DNA of 54,260 nt from CAYUJH01 sp964394585 (GCA_964394585.1 CAYMYI010000013.1:1-54260); one strand, 5' to 3'. Counted from the first letter of the stretch, positions 8,627 through 17,837 are shown. A program made the numbers and translations. Notes: generated by a model from the sequence alone, not told the origin.

Positions 8627-9901
8627 ATGTGCAGACTATTTTTACGATTTTGTGTCCTATCACTTCTTTTTAGCATAATACTTTGTGCACCTCTAGCAGC
8701 ACAGCATCCTGAAATTGTGTTGCAAAAGTATGAGAGTTTACAAAGAAAAGAGCAGCCATCTTATCAGCCTTCTGCCGAGGAACTAACCTTACAGATGAAT
8801 TATGGGAAATATGAAATTTTGAATCCGGATGCAATTGGTAAGATTGATAAGGTAACTGTACGTACCATCCGTTTAATATATACCGATCACCCCGAAGGAC
8901 GCTCTTTCAAAACGTTAAATACGAATCGAATCTCACAGTTGCGGAAAGTACTTCCCAAGCTATTCGAAACCGACTCTATCGAATGGATTATCATTAAACA
9001 AACCGATTGCCCATCGCGCGAGATAGCGGAAGCGTGGTTTCATGGATTTGCATTTACAGTCGTTCCACCACCCTCACCCGTAGTTGCTGAAAATAAAATA
9101 CCCTCTGATACAAAGCAACGAAAACCCATGGATACCATCCCTACGAAGCCTTTACCAAATGAAACCAATGGAGAACTACAACTTACGGCACAGCAGCAGC
9201 ATATCCGTAACATTCTTCGGTTAATACCCAAGCGCGATCGGAAATTTCTTGCCATTGGCGCCGACTCCGTTTCCTTTAAGGTTTTTGAGCGTAACCACGA
9301 AAAATGGGGTAATCATATTGTAACCGTAAGCGATTGGACGGCAAGTATGTATCCGTATACCACGCAAGTGTTGCGATGGCATTTGAGCAACCAGCAAAAC
9401 AGTAAAATAAAAGATTTTGTCTTTTTTAATGATGGTGATAAAAAGCGAAATAACGAAAAGAAAAAAGGAAAAATAGGAGGAATCTATTCCATAACTTCCG
9501 ATTCAATCCCGAGCATTATCACCATGATGAAACTCGTGAAAGCACGAGGCGATGGGGGCGATTTAGAAGAAAATGACATTGAAGCTTTGATTTGGGCGCA
9601 AGAGAACCACCCAGAAGCCGATGAGTTCGCTCTCATCGCCGATAACAAAAGTGAAGTACGCGATATGTCGCTAAGTGGAAGGTTGAAAAAGCCGGTACGC
9701 ATCATCTTAGGCCGTCTGCCCGACGAAGATCTCGTCTACCTTAATTTGCAATATGTAGATTTAGCTATTAAAACCGATGGCTCAATTCATACCTTTAGCC
9801 GCGATTACTACACCCGAAAAGAACTCATTGACTTGCGCCGACAAGTAAACGATTTGCGTAAAGAGTTAAAAGACAATATCCAGAAAAATCGTAAGGGGTA
9901 A
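8627..9901 (+). CDS. Secreted protein with von Willebrand A-like domain
   Basis: A 424-residue protein with a signal peptide (MCRLFLRFCVLSLLF ... APLAAQ). Residues 27-145 form a charged N-terminal region, a linker rich in Pro and Lys follows, and residues 200-395 read like a vWA domain. The strand before D236-x-T-x-S240 matches a MIDAS-like DxSxS motif, FVFFNDGD (about 264-271) fits the second strand, and GDGGDLEEN (309-316) resembles the GGDxxE loop. These are seen directly; the metal-binding inference needs a structure prediction. The C-terminus is helical and charged, possibly coiled coil. It is monocistronic and runs convergently into the DUF6089 gene, whose stop lies one base beyond its own. 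Confidence 0.78.
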   Translation: MCRLFLRFCVLSLLFSIILCAPLAAQHPEIVLQKYESLQRKEQPSYQPSAEELTLQMNYGKYEILNPDAIGKIDKVTVRTIRLIYTDHPEGRSFKTLNTNRISQLRKVLPKLFETDSIEWIIIKQTDCPSREIAEAWFHGFAFTVVPPPSPVVAENKIPSDTKQRKPMDTIPTKPLPNETNGELQLTAQQQHIRNILRLIPKRDRKFLAIGADSVSFKVFERNHEKWGNHIVTVSDWTASMYPYTTQVLRWHLSNQQNSKIKDFVFFNDGDKKRNNEKKKGKIGGIYSITSDSIPSIITMMKLVKARGDGGDLEENDIEALIWAQENHPEADEFALIADNKSEVRDMSLSGRLKKPVRIILGRLPDEDLVYLNLQYVDLAIKTDGSIHTFSRDYYTRKELIDLRRQVNDLRKELKDNIQKNRKG

Positions 9902-10627
9902 CTACTTACGTCGGAAACGTGTTGGAAGTGGATCAGGACATTTCACTGAGTTAAAACGATATGAAAGCGATACACTCAAGAAAAAATACTTATCGTTATT
10001 CTCTGCATTTCCTCTCCTAAACTTAGGAGTAGTAGTACTAGGCACACCTACTCGATCCAGATAATCGGTAAAGGTGTGCCGCGTGCCCCATTCAAACCCT
10101 AAAATGAAGCGTGAGCTAAGCACACGTTTTACTCCCACTCCGTACGGCATCACAAAATTCACAAAAGGTGGTTCAGGCGTTTCATCACTTGGTTCGGGGT
10201 TAGCATTAATGCTAAAATGTGCAGCTGCTACGCCAATAAATAAATAAGGGCTATACTTTGGGAAATCTTTGCGGCCTCTAAAGTTGAAAAAGTGGTATTC
10301 TAAAGTAGTGTGCAACTCAATGACGCTACCACTAAATGAATGGTTTCGTTCTTTTTGGAATGGGTCACCGGAAAGAGCATCATCACCACTGAGTAGCCCT
10401 AACATACCACCAATTTTCCAGCTTACGGCATCGCCCAAATGGTATCTATAAAATACCTCACCGCCAATGCGAGTGCTTAATAGTTGAGGCATTTTAGCCA
10501 AATCACCTTTGTAGTTTGTTCCTCCAATACCAAACCCGATTTCTCCTTTCTGAGCCACTACAGCTTGAGAGTTTATACCTAACACAAAGATAATAAGCAG
10601 CAAAAAGCGAAGTTTTTTTATAATCAT
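9902..10627 (-). CDS. DUF6089-type outer-membrane beta-barrel protein
   Basis: A 241-residue protein with a signal peptide (LRFLLLIIFVLGINSQAVVAQ). The mature part starts GEIGFGIGGTNYKGDL and alternates short amphipathic strands with aromatic ends, ending in the strand FLSVSLSYRF. This pattern fits an eight-stranded outer-membrane barrel of the DUF6089 kind. It is a shorter paralogue-like neighbour of the gene at 10730-12004; both contain the pattern 'start of barrel, GDL, ... SGDD'. A terminator-like hairpin separates the two genes, so it may have its own promoter. Function unknown. Confidence 0.78.
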   Translation of the reverse strand: MIIKKLRFLLLIIFVLGINSQAVVAQKGEIGFGIGGTNYKGDLAKMPQLLSTRIGGEVFYRYHLGDAVSWKIGGMLGLLSGDDALSGDPFQKERNHSFSGSVIELHTTLEYHFFNFRGRKDFPKYSPYLFIGVAAAHFSINANPEPSDETPEPPFVNFVMPYGVGVKRVLSSRFILGFEWGTRHTFTDYLDRVGVPSTTTPKFRRGNAENNDKYFFLSVSLSYRFNSVKCPDPLPTRFRRK

Positions 10628-10674
10628 GAGAATGTTTGCTAAAAATAGTTGTGCATTGTTTGATAGTAATAGGC

Positions 10675-10708
10675 AAAAAAAAGACCGCTTTCACAAAGCA
10701 GTCTTTTT
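10675..10708 (-). terminator. Rho-independent-type terminator downstream of 10730-12004
   Basis: The arms aaaagac-c-gcttt and aaagc-a-gtctttt pair with a single mismatch around the loop cac, and the minus-strand transcript then runs into an uninterrupted T tract (A tract at 10675-10682 on the plus strand). It lies 22 bases past the stop codon of the larger DUF6089 gene. Confidence 0.7.
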
Positions 10709-10729
10709 AAAAAGTAAATGTCTAAAAAA

Positions 10730-12004
10730 TTAGCTTCCGATATTTCCGTAAGTCTTCATTTTTAAACGCGACTTCTTCATTTTATTGATTTTGCGTTGAT
10801 TTTTATCCTGATACTTTCCGCGTTTTTTGCCATTGCTTCGTAATACACGACGTTGTTGTTTACGCGAGCCAAAATCAACCCTGCGAAGCGAAGCTCCTGC
10901 CCCAAATCGAGGGGTTTTTACACCTCTATCAAAAATATAGCTGGCACTAAGCCCAACAAAAATAAACGCATCTTTATCGCCGATGTCGCCACGCTTCGTT
11001 CTAAAGAATCCTTCAGGGCCTCCGCCTTCCCATTCGTGTCCGTAACCATTGAGCACTTCATAGCGTGTGCCATCATATCTAGATTCGTATGTAATTGTGG
11101 AATTTCCAATAAGTTCGGGTACTCTATCTGCATCCGCATACTCAGCGCGAATTTCACGCGAACGGTCGCTAAGTGCTTGTGCAAGAGCAATATTATCTTC
11201 TTCACTATTTTTTTTTGGACCACCTTTAAATTGCCCAGAGCTTTGCCAGAAACTTAAATCGGTATAAGAAGTGCTTACATCGTCTAAATAATCGGTAAAT
11301 GCAGCTCGGTATCCAATTTCTGCTGAAAAATCGAAATACATAGTAATCGCTTTGCGAACTCCTATCCCGAATGGTACGGCAAATTGAGCAAAAGAGTACG
11401 GTTTTTCTTGTCCTTCGGTTTGGAATAACCGCAAAGGCACCCAATCGCCTTGTTGGTACTCTCCCCAGTTGCCTTCAGGAGCTTTAGCTTTGGGGTTGCT
11501 ATACAATAGCGCTACTCCTGCAAAAACGTATGGGTTCCAACTGGAATATCTTCTATAAAATACTCCAGGAGCTCCTTTAATGTCCCAAATAAAAGTTTGA
11601 GCAACTTCAATAAGGTCATTGCGGAAGTGAAGGTTTCGGCGATAACGGAAAATATCAAATTGAAAGAATTCAGGATTTTCTTCAGGAGTGAGCGGAGGAC
11701 TATCTACATAGTCGTCGCCCGAAATACGCATCCATGAAATACTAAAGCGTTGACGAAGGTTGGGCGAGCGTTTCCAAGTACCATACAACGTTACAGCGGG
11801 GCGAGTGTCGGTAAAATCAAAACTACCCCATTTCGATTTTGGAACTAGATCACCGAAATAGTTGACAGGACCTAAAAAAGCACCTACGTTAATGTATGTT
11901 TTTTTCCGTGTATGTTTTGCAAATGCAGATTGCGCCTTCGATTGTTGAACAGTGATGAACAATAGGGCAGCGAGTAGGAAATAAGTCTTGCTCAATGACT
12001 TCAT
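10730..12004 (-). CDS. DUF6089 family outer-membrane protein
   Basis: A 424-residue exported protein: signal peptide (SKTYFLLAALLFITVQQSKA), then the DUF6089 hallmark region INVGAFLGPVNYFGDLVP and TRPAVTLYGTWKRSPNLR, followed by many amphipathic strands (FSISWMRISGDDYVD, WNPYVFAGVALLYSNP, FAVPFGIGVRKAITMYFDF). The C-terminus is a strongly basic tail (GKKRGKYQDKNQRKINKMKK), which is unusual for a barrel and may lie in the periplasm or contact nucleic acid or lipid phosphate. It is 22 bases downstream of nadK. The order CBS protein, nadK, DUF6089 is one I know from many Bacteroidota chromosomes, where uppS and bamA usually follow; here a second barrel gene follows instead. Confidence 0.86.
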   Translation of the reverse strand: MKSLSKTYFLLAALLFITVQQSKAQSAFAKHTRKKTYINVGAFLGPVNYFGDLVPKSKWGSFDFTDTRPAVTLYGTWKRSPNLRQRFSISWMRISGDDYVDSPPLTPEENPEFFQFDIFRYRRNLHFRNDLIEVAQTFIWDIKGAPGVFYRRYSSWNPYVFAGVALLYSNPKAKAPEGNWGEYQQGDWVPLRLFQTEGQEKPYSFAQFAVPFGIGVRKAITMYFDFSAEIGYRAAFTDYLDDVSTSYTDLSFWQSSGQFKGGPKKNSEEDNIALAQALSDRSREIRAEYADADRVPELIGNSTITYESRYDGTRYEVLNGYGHEWEGGGPEGFFRTKRGDIGDKDAFIFVGLSASYIFDRGVKTPRFGAGASLRRVDFGSRKQQRRVLRSNGKKRGKYQDKNQRKINKMKKSRLKMKTYGNIGS

Positions 12005-12026
12005 AGATATAACAAATTGAAAATTG

Positions 12027-12911
12027 TTAGTTTCTTGCGTCTAATCCCCAGTTTAACTTTAAACGTAGGGTGTTTAAAAAATTATTGTCTTTCAGCTTTA
12101 CTAATGCGATTTTAAAATCACATTTTCGTACTGCCATCTGGATACTGGCATCAACTTTCCGCGAGCGAGAGTCAAGCGAAATTAGAAAGTTTTTACTTCT
12201 TCCTTCAATTTCAAATGAAATAACGCTGTCGTCGGAAACAACCAATGGGCGCACATTTAAATTATGAGGACTCACTGGCGAAATGATGAAATTATTGGAG
12301 TGTGGAATGACCACAGGGCCTCCTACACTCAATGAATATCCGGTTGACCCTGTTGGAGTAGCAATAATCAATCCATCTGCCCAATATGAGTTGAGATATT
12401 CTCCATCGAGGTAAGTATGCACCACAATCATCGACGATGTATCGCGCTTTAAAATCGCAAATTCATTGAGTCCAAAGTTCATTCCATCGAAAATATCGCG
12501 GTTTGAATCTATTTGGATTAGGGTACGGTAATCTATGCTATAAAACCCTTTAAAAAGAGCATCGATAGAAGTTTTTATCTCTTCGCTAGGGATAGTGGCT
12601 AAAAAACCTAGCCGCCCTGCATTGATTCCTAGAATAGGAATTTGTAAATTCCGAACTAAAGTTATGGCTTCTAGCAGTGTACCATCGCCTCCAACTGAAA
12701 ACAGAAAGTCGATATTTTGTAAATCGTCTGTTTTTCGGAAAACGCCATTGAATAAGTGCTGAAAATTTAGCGGTTGTTGCGTTAGGAATGTAGCTAAATC
12801 TGCATGAAGTACTACATGAATGTTGTGCCTCTGAACTTCTTCTAGAATTAGTTTGAAAATGGGAAGCTTTTCTTCGTGGAAAGCTCGGCTATGAATGGCG
12901 ATGCGAGTCAA
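12027..12911 (-). CDS. nadK: NAD kinase
   Basis: NAD kinase makes NADP from NAD and ATP. The catalytic GGDGT motif (SVGGDGTLLEAI), the LGINAGRLGFLA segment and the glycine-rich PTGSTGYSLSVGGP motif are all intact, and 294 residues is the usual length. The start is assigned to a TTG at 12911 because the sequence after it (MTRIAIHSRAF) aligns with the family N-terminus and no in-frame ATG lies between the upstream stop and this point. It is 12 bases downstream of the CBS-domain gene, in the same operon. Confidence 0.96.
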   Translation of the reverse strand: MTRIAIHSRAFHEEKLPIFKLILEEVQRHNIHVVLHADLATFLTQQPLNFQHLFNGVFRKTDDLQNIDFLFSVGGDGTLLEAITLVRNLQIPILGINAGRLGFLATIPSEEIKTSIDALFKGFYSIDYRTLIQIDSNRDIFDGMNFGLNEFAILKRDTSSMIVVHTYLDGEYLNSYWADGLIIATPTGSTGYSLSVGGPVVIPHSNNFIISPVSPHNLNVRPLVVSDDSVISFEIEGRSKNFLISLDSRSRKVDASIQMAVRKCDFKIALVKLKDNNFLNTLRLKLNWGLDARN

Positions 12912-12923
12912 ATGGATAAAAAA

Positions 12924-13595
12924 TCAAATTTCTAGATAGCGTAATAAATGGTTTAGGCGGTCTTGGTCGTAATTCAGTGCCGAGACTTCATCGTAACGAG
13001 CTGCAATTTGGTAGCCAAAACGCTCGAAAGTGGCAATTATCCGCGATAAATCTGCTGTATTTATTTTTACAGTAATTGTGAATTTATCGGATTCGTCGGG
13101 GAGTTGAGTAACCGCACTGCTAATCACCTTTGCATTATTGGTTTCAACTAACCGACTAATTTCTTGCATAGAGTATTGTATTGTACTCACTTTCAAAACG
13201 AGTACAGTGCCGAAAGGCTGTTGTGAAAATTCTTGAGCCACTACATCGAGCAGGTCTTTCTGAGTGATTGTCCCTTTGTACTGCATTTTTTCGTTGAGTA
13301 CAGGGATGATTTCCAAATCATGCTCTCCAAAAAACACCAAAATATTGTAGTAATGTGTGTCGGCAGATACGTATAATTTTTCGTAGTTGGGAGGTACACT
13401 TCCTATCGTTTCATTGCCGATGGTAGCCATATTTAATAAAACGGATTCTTCTACGATACCTAAGTAGTTGGATTGTTGGTCGACAATGGGCAGTTGGCTA
13501 ACCATTAACTCCTCCATCCAACTAATCGCTTGGGATAAAAGTGTATCGGTTTGTACATAGGGGATGGAATCGTTAATGAGTTCTGAAGCTATCAT
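12924..13595 (-). CDS. CBS-domain protein with C-terminal ACT-like region
   Basis: A 223-residue cytoplasmic protein. Two CBS repeats occupy about residues 1-125 (first SELINDSIPYVQTDTLLSQA; second near YVSADTHYYNILVFF with PVLNEKMQYKGTITQKDLL). The remainder (VLVLKVSTIQYSMQEISRLV ... TVKINTADLSRIIATFERFGY) has the beta-alpha-beta pattern of an ACT-like domain. CBS pairs bind adenine nucleotides; with nadK 12 bases downstream a role in sensing adenylate or NAD(P) status is reasonable but inferred. It sits 34 bases downstream of the alpha/beta hydrolase gene. Confidence 0.87.
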   Translation of the reverse strand: MIASELINDSIPYVQTDTLLSQAISWMEELMVSQLPIVDQQSNYLGIVEESVLLNMATIGNETIGSVPPNYEKLYVSADTHYYNILVFFGEHDLEIIPVLNEKMQYKGTITQKDLLDVVAQEFSQQPFGTVLVLKVSTIQYSMQEISRLVETNNAKVISSAVTQLPDESDKFTITVKINTADLSRIIATFERFGYQIAARYDEVSALNYDQDRLNHLLRYLEI

Positions 13596-13629
13596 TGTCT
13601 ATCGTATTGGATAAAAAAAGGAAACGTTT

Positions 13630-14391
13630 TTAAGAAAGTACCATAGTTCTATCTAAAAAGTTTTCGAGTAGGGTGTTGAAGTATTCTGGGTGTTCCATCA
13701 TAGGAGCATGGCCACAGTGATCGATAAACCGTAGTTCAGAATTTTTAATCCGTTTGTGGAACTCATGGGCAACGATAGGTGGCGTAATGGTATCATTCAA
13801 TCCCCAAATTAATAACGTAGGGATTTGAATTTTATGAATTTCATCGGCCATGTTGTGGCGTTGAGCCGAGCGAGCTATAATGACCATCCTTTGGCACTTA
13901 GGGATACTCTTCGTTACGTTAAATACTTCATCTACGAGCTCTTTGGTCGCCACTTTAGGGTCGTAAAATGTATAACCTACTCGTTCTTTTACGAAGTCGT
14001 AGCTGCCTCGGCGAGGGTAAGAGCCTCCCATGCCATTTTCGAAAAGACCTGAGCTACCAGTGAGAACCAACCGAGTTACTTTTTCGCTGTTTTTCAGGGT
14101 GTAGATCATCCCTACGTGTCCTCCTAAAGAGTTACCTAAGATAGTGAACTCTGATAATCCTTTAAATTCAACAAAAGATTCTATGAATTTAACAAGACCA
14201 TCGAGTCCTGCTTCTCGTATGGGCATTTCGTAAATGGGCATCATGGGGATAATCACTCGATATTTGCGCTTAAAATGGTTTGTTACGTCAGACCAATTAC
14301 TTAATGCACCAAACAACCCATGTAAGAGGAGCAGGGTATCACCTGTGCCTTCATCTATATATTTAAAGCCATTTTCTTCTGTGATATTCAT
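13630..14391 (-). CDS. Alpha/beta-fold hydrolase
   Basis: A 253-residue alpha/beta hydrolase. The oxyanion region LLLHGLFGALSNW, nucleophile elbow GNSLGG (S88), acid D200 in WGLNDTITPP and H228 in DHCGHAPMMEHP form a complete triad. No signal peptide. It is the first gene of a run on the minus strand with the CBS protein and nadK; in related Bacteroidota pdxJ is often adjacent, but it is not seen here. Its substrate cannot be told from sequence. Confidence 0.9.
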   Translation of the reverse strand: MNITEENGFKYIDEGTGDTLLLLHGLFGALSNWSDVTNHFKRKYRVIIPMMPIYEMPIREAGLDGLVKFIESFVEFKGLSEFTILGNSLGGHVGMIYTLKNSEKVTRLVLTGSSGLFENGMGGSYPRRGSYDFVKERVGYTFYDPKVATKELVDEVFNVTKSIPKCQRMVIIARSAQRHNMADEIHKIQIPTLLIWGLNDTITPPIVAHEFHKRIKNSELRFIDHCGHAPMMEHPEYFNTLLENFLDRTMVLS

Positions 14392-14417
14392 AGCGAATAA
14401 CGGTTATAATTTTTAGA

Positions 14418-14425
14418 CAAACTTA
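14418..14425 (-). promoter_or_regulatory. Bacteroidota-type -7 element for the hydrolase/CBS/nadK run
   Basis: The minus strand reads TAAGTTTG, an exact match to the TAnnTTTG -7 consensus, 27 bases before the ATG at 14391. No clear TTG -33 box is seen at the usual distance, so the call rests on the -7 match and its position. Confidence 0.45.
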
Positions 14426-14538
14426 CGCAATTTACCTTACACTTGGGCAGGATGCGCTATCAACCTGCACAGCAATTCCATTTTTTAATGATAGCACGTG
14501 GTGTAGCTGTGCACTTGTTGTGTGCCTTAATTTTGCTT

Positions 14539-14568
14539 AAAAAGGAAATGGCATCCAGCGGATGCCAT
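14539..14568 (-). terminator. Terminator downstream of the DUF5686 gene
   Basis: A perfect nine-base-pair stem, atggcatcc / ggatgccat, closes a three-base loop; on the minus strand it is followed by ttcctttttaa. It lies 93 bases beyond the stop at 14661. The interval 14392-14660 otherwise holds the promoter above and no credible gene. Confidence 0.6.
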
Positions 14569-14660
14569 CTCAGACTTATACGAACGTTAACTAAATATAT
14601 CTTTAATACGATTATACCTTGTGAAAAATTACTTTGAATGAGTGTAAATCTTACTTTTTA

Positions 14661-17177
14661 TTATAATCGGAATTGGAAAGAGAAGCGAACACCAAAGTTT
14701 TGAGCGTTTTCGTCTAGATAGGTAAGGCGATGAATTAAATCAACTCGGACAAATTTTAAAATATTCTCTACGCCATAACCCACTTCAGCATAAGGCATTT
14801 CGCCTAAAGTGTTGAAACTTGGGATAGGGTTGCCTTGCTCATCGGTGCTGGGTATGATGTCGATATTTTCTTGCCGAGTGCTTCCGTATAGCACCTTAGC
14901 TGTTGCAAAAAGACGCCATTTTAATTTGCGAAAAAGCGGAATTCGGTTCATAATTAATCCATCGAATTGGTGCTTTACGTTGATAGTGGCGTATTGATCG
15001 CTCACAAATTCAAAGAAATCCATCAAGTTGTAGGAGTTTTCGTTATAAAAACTCGACTCGTTTCCTAAGTGGGTTTCTAAAAGTGGATAAGGAAGAATAG
15101 AGGGTGTATATCCGGCGCGCAGTCGGTAACGTGTACGGCCCAATGTGCCTAATCGGACGTTTTGCTCTAAACCAAATTCATATTTATGATAATTAAGTTG
15201 ACTGCCCATAAAATTATCTAGCCCGTACACATAGCGTAATGTAACGGTAGGGCGGTTCCCGTTGCCTAGGCTAATACGATTATTGTCGTTTTGAATAAAC
15301 TGTTCTCCGGGAGAAATGCGTAATTCAAAAACAAGTTCACTAATGGTGAAAGAGGTTCTTCTTGATTCATCGTCGCCGGGTAAGAAGAATTCAAAATTGT
15401 AGAGGGGGTCAAACTTGCGGTTACGAAATAGAATGCTTTTCTGAAGCCCTGGTAAGATTTGTGTAGAAAACCACGCTTTATTCATATAATTTAAAAAAGG
15501 TTGGCGCATGGTGCCAAAGCGAGCAAAAGCATTGAAAAGCACGGTGTTTTCAAGGTCGTCGTTGTATATACCAACTTGTTCGAGTTCTACCGAGCGGCTT
15601 ATCCCTACTTGTGTCCAGGGCTTTCGCGAAATGATATACTGCCCTTCGAGCAAATATTTCCATCGGTTATCGCGCAAGCCATAGGCACCATATCCTTTAA
15701 AAATGAATTTTCGGCTAAAATCAACGTTGGTACGAAACCCCATACGAAACCGATGCCCTTCTACCTCATTAAAAACATATGCATACGAGTAAGGTCCTAA
15801 ATCGATTTTACCCACTTTTTTATAACCATTCACCACGATATTGGCAATTTCTACATAGGTTTTCACTACCGGCAAGTTTTTCATGGTATCAATCATTTGA
15901 TACACATTTTTTTCGGTGATAGTGAGCGAATCGTGCCGATGCTGATCCCAAAATTCTGCGTCGTTGTTAATAAGTGCATCTTCTTCGAGGCTTACTTGCT
16001 GATCGAAAAATTTAGGTTCGCGGGGTTTATTCACTACGAAATCTTTATTGGATACATAAAACTTCGCTAGCATACCCGCCCAATCGTCTCTAATTTCCCC
16101 AATATCGATTAAGACGCGCGTTTTTTGAGGTAGCCATGCGCCGTTTTCTTGCACATTTGCATACTCTTGTTGAATCTTGATTTTTTCAACAAAATTTAAA
16201 TTGGCTGATCTGCCAACGGTTACGTCAATCTGTTTGAGTGCATACGAAGAATCGGCCACCCACATCGTACCGGAAAATGCTAAATCTTGCGGGCGTTTGG
16301 GTGTAAAGGCAATGCGATAACATGGGATACCGCCGATAATTACCCCTTCTTCTTGGAGATCATAATCATAGAATAGCTTCCAACTATCGGCAATAGGCGA
16401 AACGAAATCTTTCTCTACGATGCTGAGCCAATTTTTGTAAAAATTATATTGTTGAAAAGAAGTGCCTATGATTTGGGACACTGTAGAACCATCGGTAACG
16501 CCAATGCCTGTTACCTTAGTTTTTTTGATGGTTTCTTTTTGCCGATTTGATTCTTTCAGGTAATAATAATCGGATAATGTTTCCGAAATGAAGACGGGAA
16601 GCACTGGCTTACCATCCTCACCGGCAATGCGTTCGATGCTATCGAGCACACTGATGATTTTTTTTACCATCTTTTTTTTACGGAATTTCTCTGTAATGTT
16701 ATCAACATCAATTTCAATTTTTGTGTAGCTTTCATATTCATAGGCATCGAGCGAACGTTTATCGTTGACTGCCTTGTTGTCCATTACATTCCGTAAAATT
16801 TCCCACGCAGGGTTTTCATATTCTCCATACACAACCGTTACTTCTTCTAGCGTTTGTGCATCGGGCGAAAGCTGAAAATTAATCGTTTGATTAGTCCTCC
16901 CTTCAATGGGTTTTACCCGTTTGGCATACCCGATGTAAGATGCCACCAGCGAATCGGCAGGGAGGGGGGTAGGAATGGGAAGCCGAAAGTACCCTTCAAA
17001 GTCGGTGGTAGTACCTATGGTAGTATTTTGGAAATATACATTCACAAAAGGCATCCCCTCGCCAGTATCACTATCCGTAACTTTCCCTGTAATGGTTTGT
17101 TGAGCGAAACTTTGCCAACTTATTAGGGTACAGATAAAGGATAGAAGTAGCGTTTTTTGCGTGGTAAAAATTCTCAT
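14661..17177 (-). CDS. DUF5686 protein with carboxypeptidase-like regulatory domain (outer membrane)
   Basis: An 838-residue protein with a signal peptide (TLLLSFICTLISWQSFAQ). Residues 27-110 form a carboxypeptidase-D-like beta-sandwich (TITGKVTDSDTGEGMPFVNV ... YFQNTTIGTTTDFEGYF), as also seen at the N-terminus of TonB-dependent receptors. The rest matches DUF5686: NPAWEILRNVMDNK, then a large beta-rich C-terminus ending in the barrel-like strands FGVRFSFQFRL. There is no TonB plug, so it is not a canonical SusC. It is expected in the outer membrane; substrate and role are unknown. It is probably transcribed alone, with a terminator at 14539-14568. The 192 bases upstream (17178-17369) hold only a short imperfect inverted repeat at 17336-17348. 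Confidence 0.88.
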   Translation of the reverse strand: MRIFTTQKTLLLSFICTLISWQSFAQQTITGKVTDSDTGEGMPFVNVYFQNTTIGTTTDFEGYFRLPIPTPLPADSLVASYIGYAKRVKPIEGRTNQTINFQLSPDAQTLEEVTVVYGEYENPAWEILRNVMDNKAVNDKRSLDAYEYESYTKIEIDVDNITEKFRKKKMVKKIISVLDSIERIAGEDGKPVLPVFISETLSDYYYLKESNRQKETIKKTKVTGIGVTDGSTVSQIIGTSFQQYNFYKNWLSIVEKDFVSPIADSWKLFYDYDLQEEGVIIGGIPCYRIAFTPKRPQDLAFSGTMWVADSSYALKQIDVTVGRSANLNFVEKIKIQQEYANVQENGAWLPQKTRVLIDIGEIRDDWAGMLAKFYVSNKDFVVNKPREPKFFDQQVSLEEDALINNDAEFWDQHRHDSLTITEKNVYQMIDTMKNLPVVKTYVEIANIVVNGYKKVGKIDLGPYSYAYVFNEVEGHRFRMGFRTNVDFSRKFIFKGYGAYGLRDNRWKYLLEGQYIISRKPWTQVGISRSVELEQVGIYNDDLENTVLFNAFARFGTMRQPFLNYMNKAWFSTQILPGLQKSILFRNRKFDPLYNFEFFLPGDDESRRTSFTISELVFELRISPGEQFIQNDNNRISLGNGNRPTVTLRYVYGLDNFMGSQLNYHKYEFGLEQNVRLGTLGRTRYRLRAGYTPSILPYPLLETHLGNESSFYNENSYNLMDFFEFVSDQYATINVKHQFDGLIMNRIPLFRKLKWRLFATAKVLYGSTRQENIDIIPSTDEQGNPIPSFNTLGEMPYAEVGYGVENILKFVRVDLIHRLTYLDENAQNFGVRFSFQFRL

Positions 17178-17369
17178 AGCTAATTGTAGAAAGAAATGGC
17201 AGGGTAAATTTTATAAAATAATGCATACCAATAGTGGCATGATTCAAGGATTTTCTTATTTAATGTTTTTAAGTGAAGACTACAGATTTCCTAAACTGCT
17301 TAGCTCTGAGGGTAATAGCCAACTTTAGCTTAATACGTTGCTACAACGCTACACCAAAAATGAAAATTC

Positions 17370-17837
17370 CTACAGCAACTTACCCAGTTCTCTTTTCATG
17401 CTTTTTTCTTTGAGATCGTTTCGTTTGTCGTAGAGTTTTTTCCCTTTTGCAATGGCAATTCTGAGTTTTACCCACCCTTTCTCAGAGATGAATAACTCGG
17501 TAGGTATCATCGTTAGCCCACTATCTTTCATTTTTTCTTTTATCTTTTTGAGTTCACGTTTCGTAAGGAGCAGTTTGCGGTCTGCTTTCGGTTCGTGGTT
17601 ATGAATACTCCCCATTTCGTAGGGCGAAATGTGCATATCGCGCACAAAAAGTTCTTCGCCTTTAAAAAGGCAAAAGGCATCGGTTAAGGTAACTTTCCCC
17701 ATGCGAATCGATTTGATTTCCGTCCCTTGCAGTACAATACCCGCTAAGTATTGATCTAGGAAAGAATATTCGTGCGAAGCTTTTCGGTTTTTAATATGTA
17801 CATGTTGCTTTATAGCTGATTTCTCTTTCTTGCTCAT
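17370..17837 (-). CDS. smpB: SsrA-binding protein
   Basis: SmpB binds the tRNA-like domain of tmRNA and is needed for ribosome rescue by trans-translation. The 155-residue sequence has the N-terminal NRKASHEYSFLDQYLAGIVL block, the GTEIKSIRMGKVTLTDAF motif, HNHEPKADRKLLLTKREL, and the basic C-terminal tail (KGKKLYDKRNDLKEKS) that enters the decoding site. The start at 17837 is the only reasonable ATG. It lies 32 bases downstream of comB on the same strand. No tmRNA gene is present in this window; the neighbouring gaps are too short for one. Confidence 0.97.
   Translation of the reverse strand: MSKKEKSAIKQHVHIKNRKASHEYSFLDQYLAGIVLQGTEIKSIRMGKVTLTDAFCLFKGEELFVRDMHISPYEMGSIHNHEPKADRKLLLTKRELKKIKEKMKDSGLTMIPTELFISEKGWVKLRIAIAKGKKLYDKRNDLKEKSMKRELGKLL

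Noticed and set aside
14443..14637. 64-residue open frame in the gap between the hydrolase and DUF5686 genes
   Set aside because: It crosses the terminator stem at 14548-14568, has no family-like sequence and lacks a supported start.
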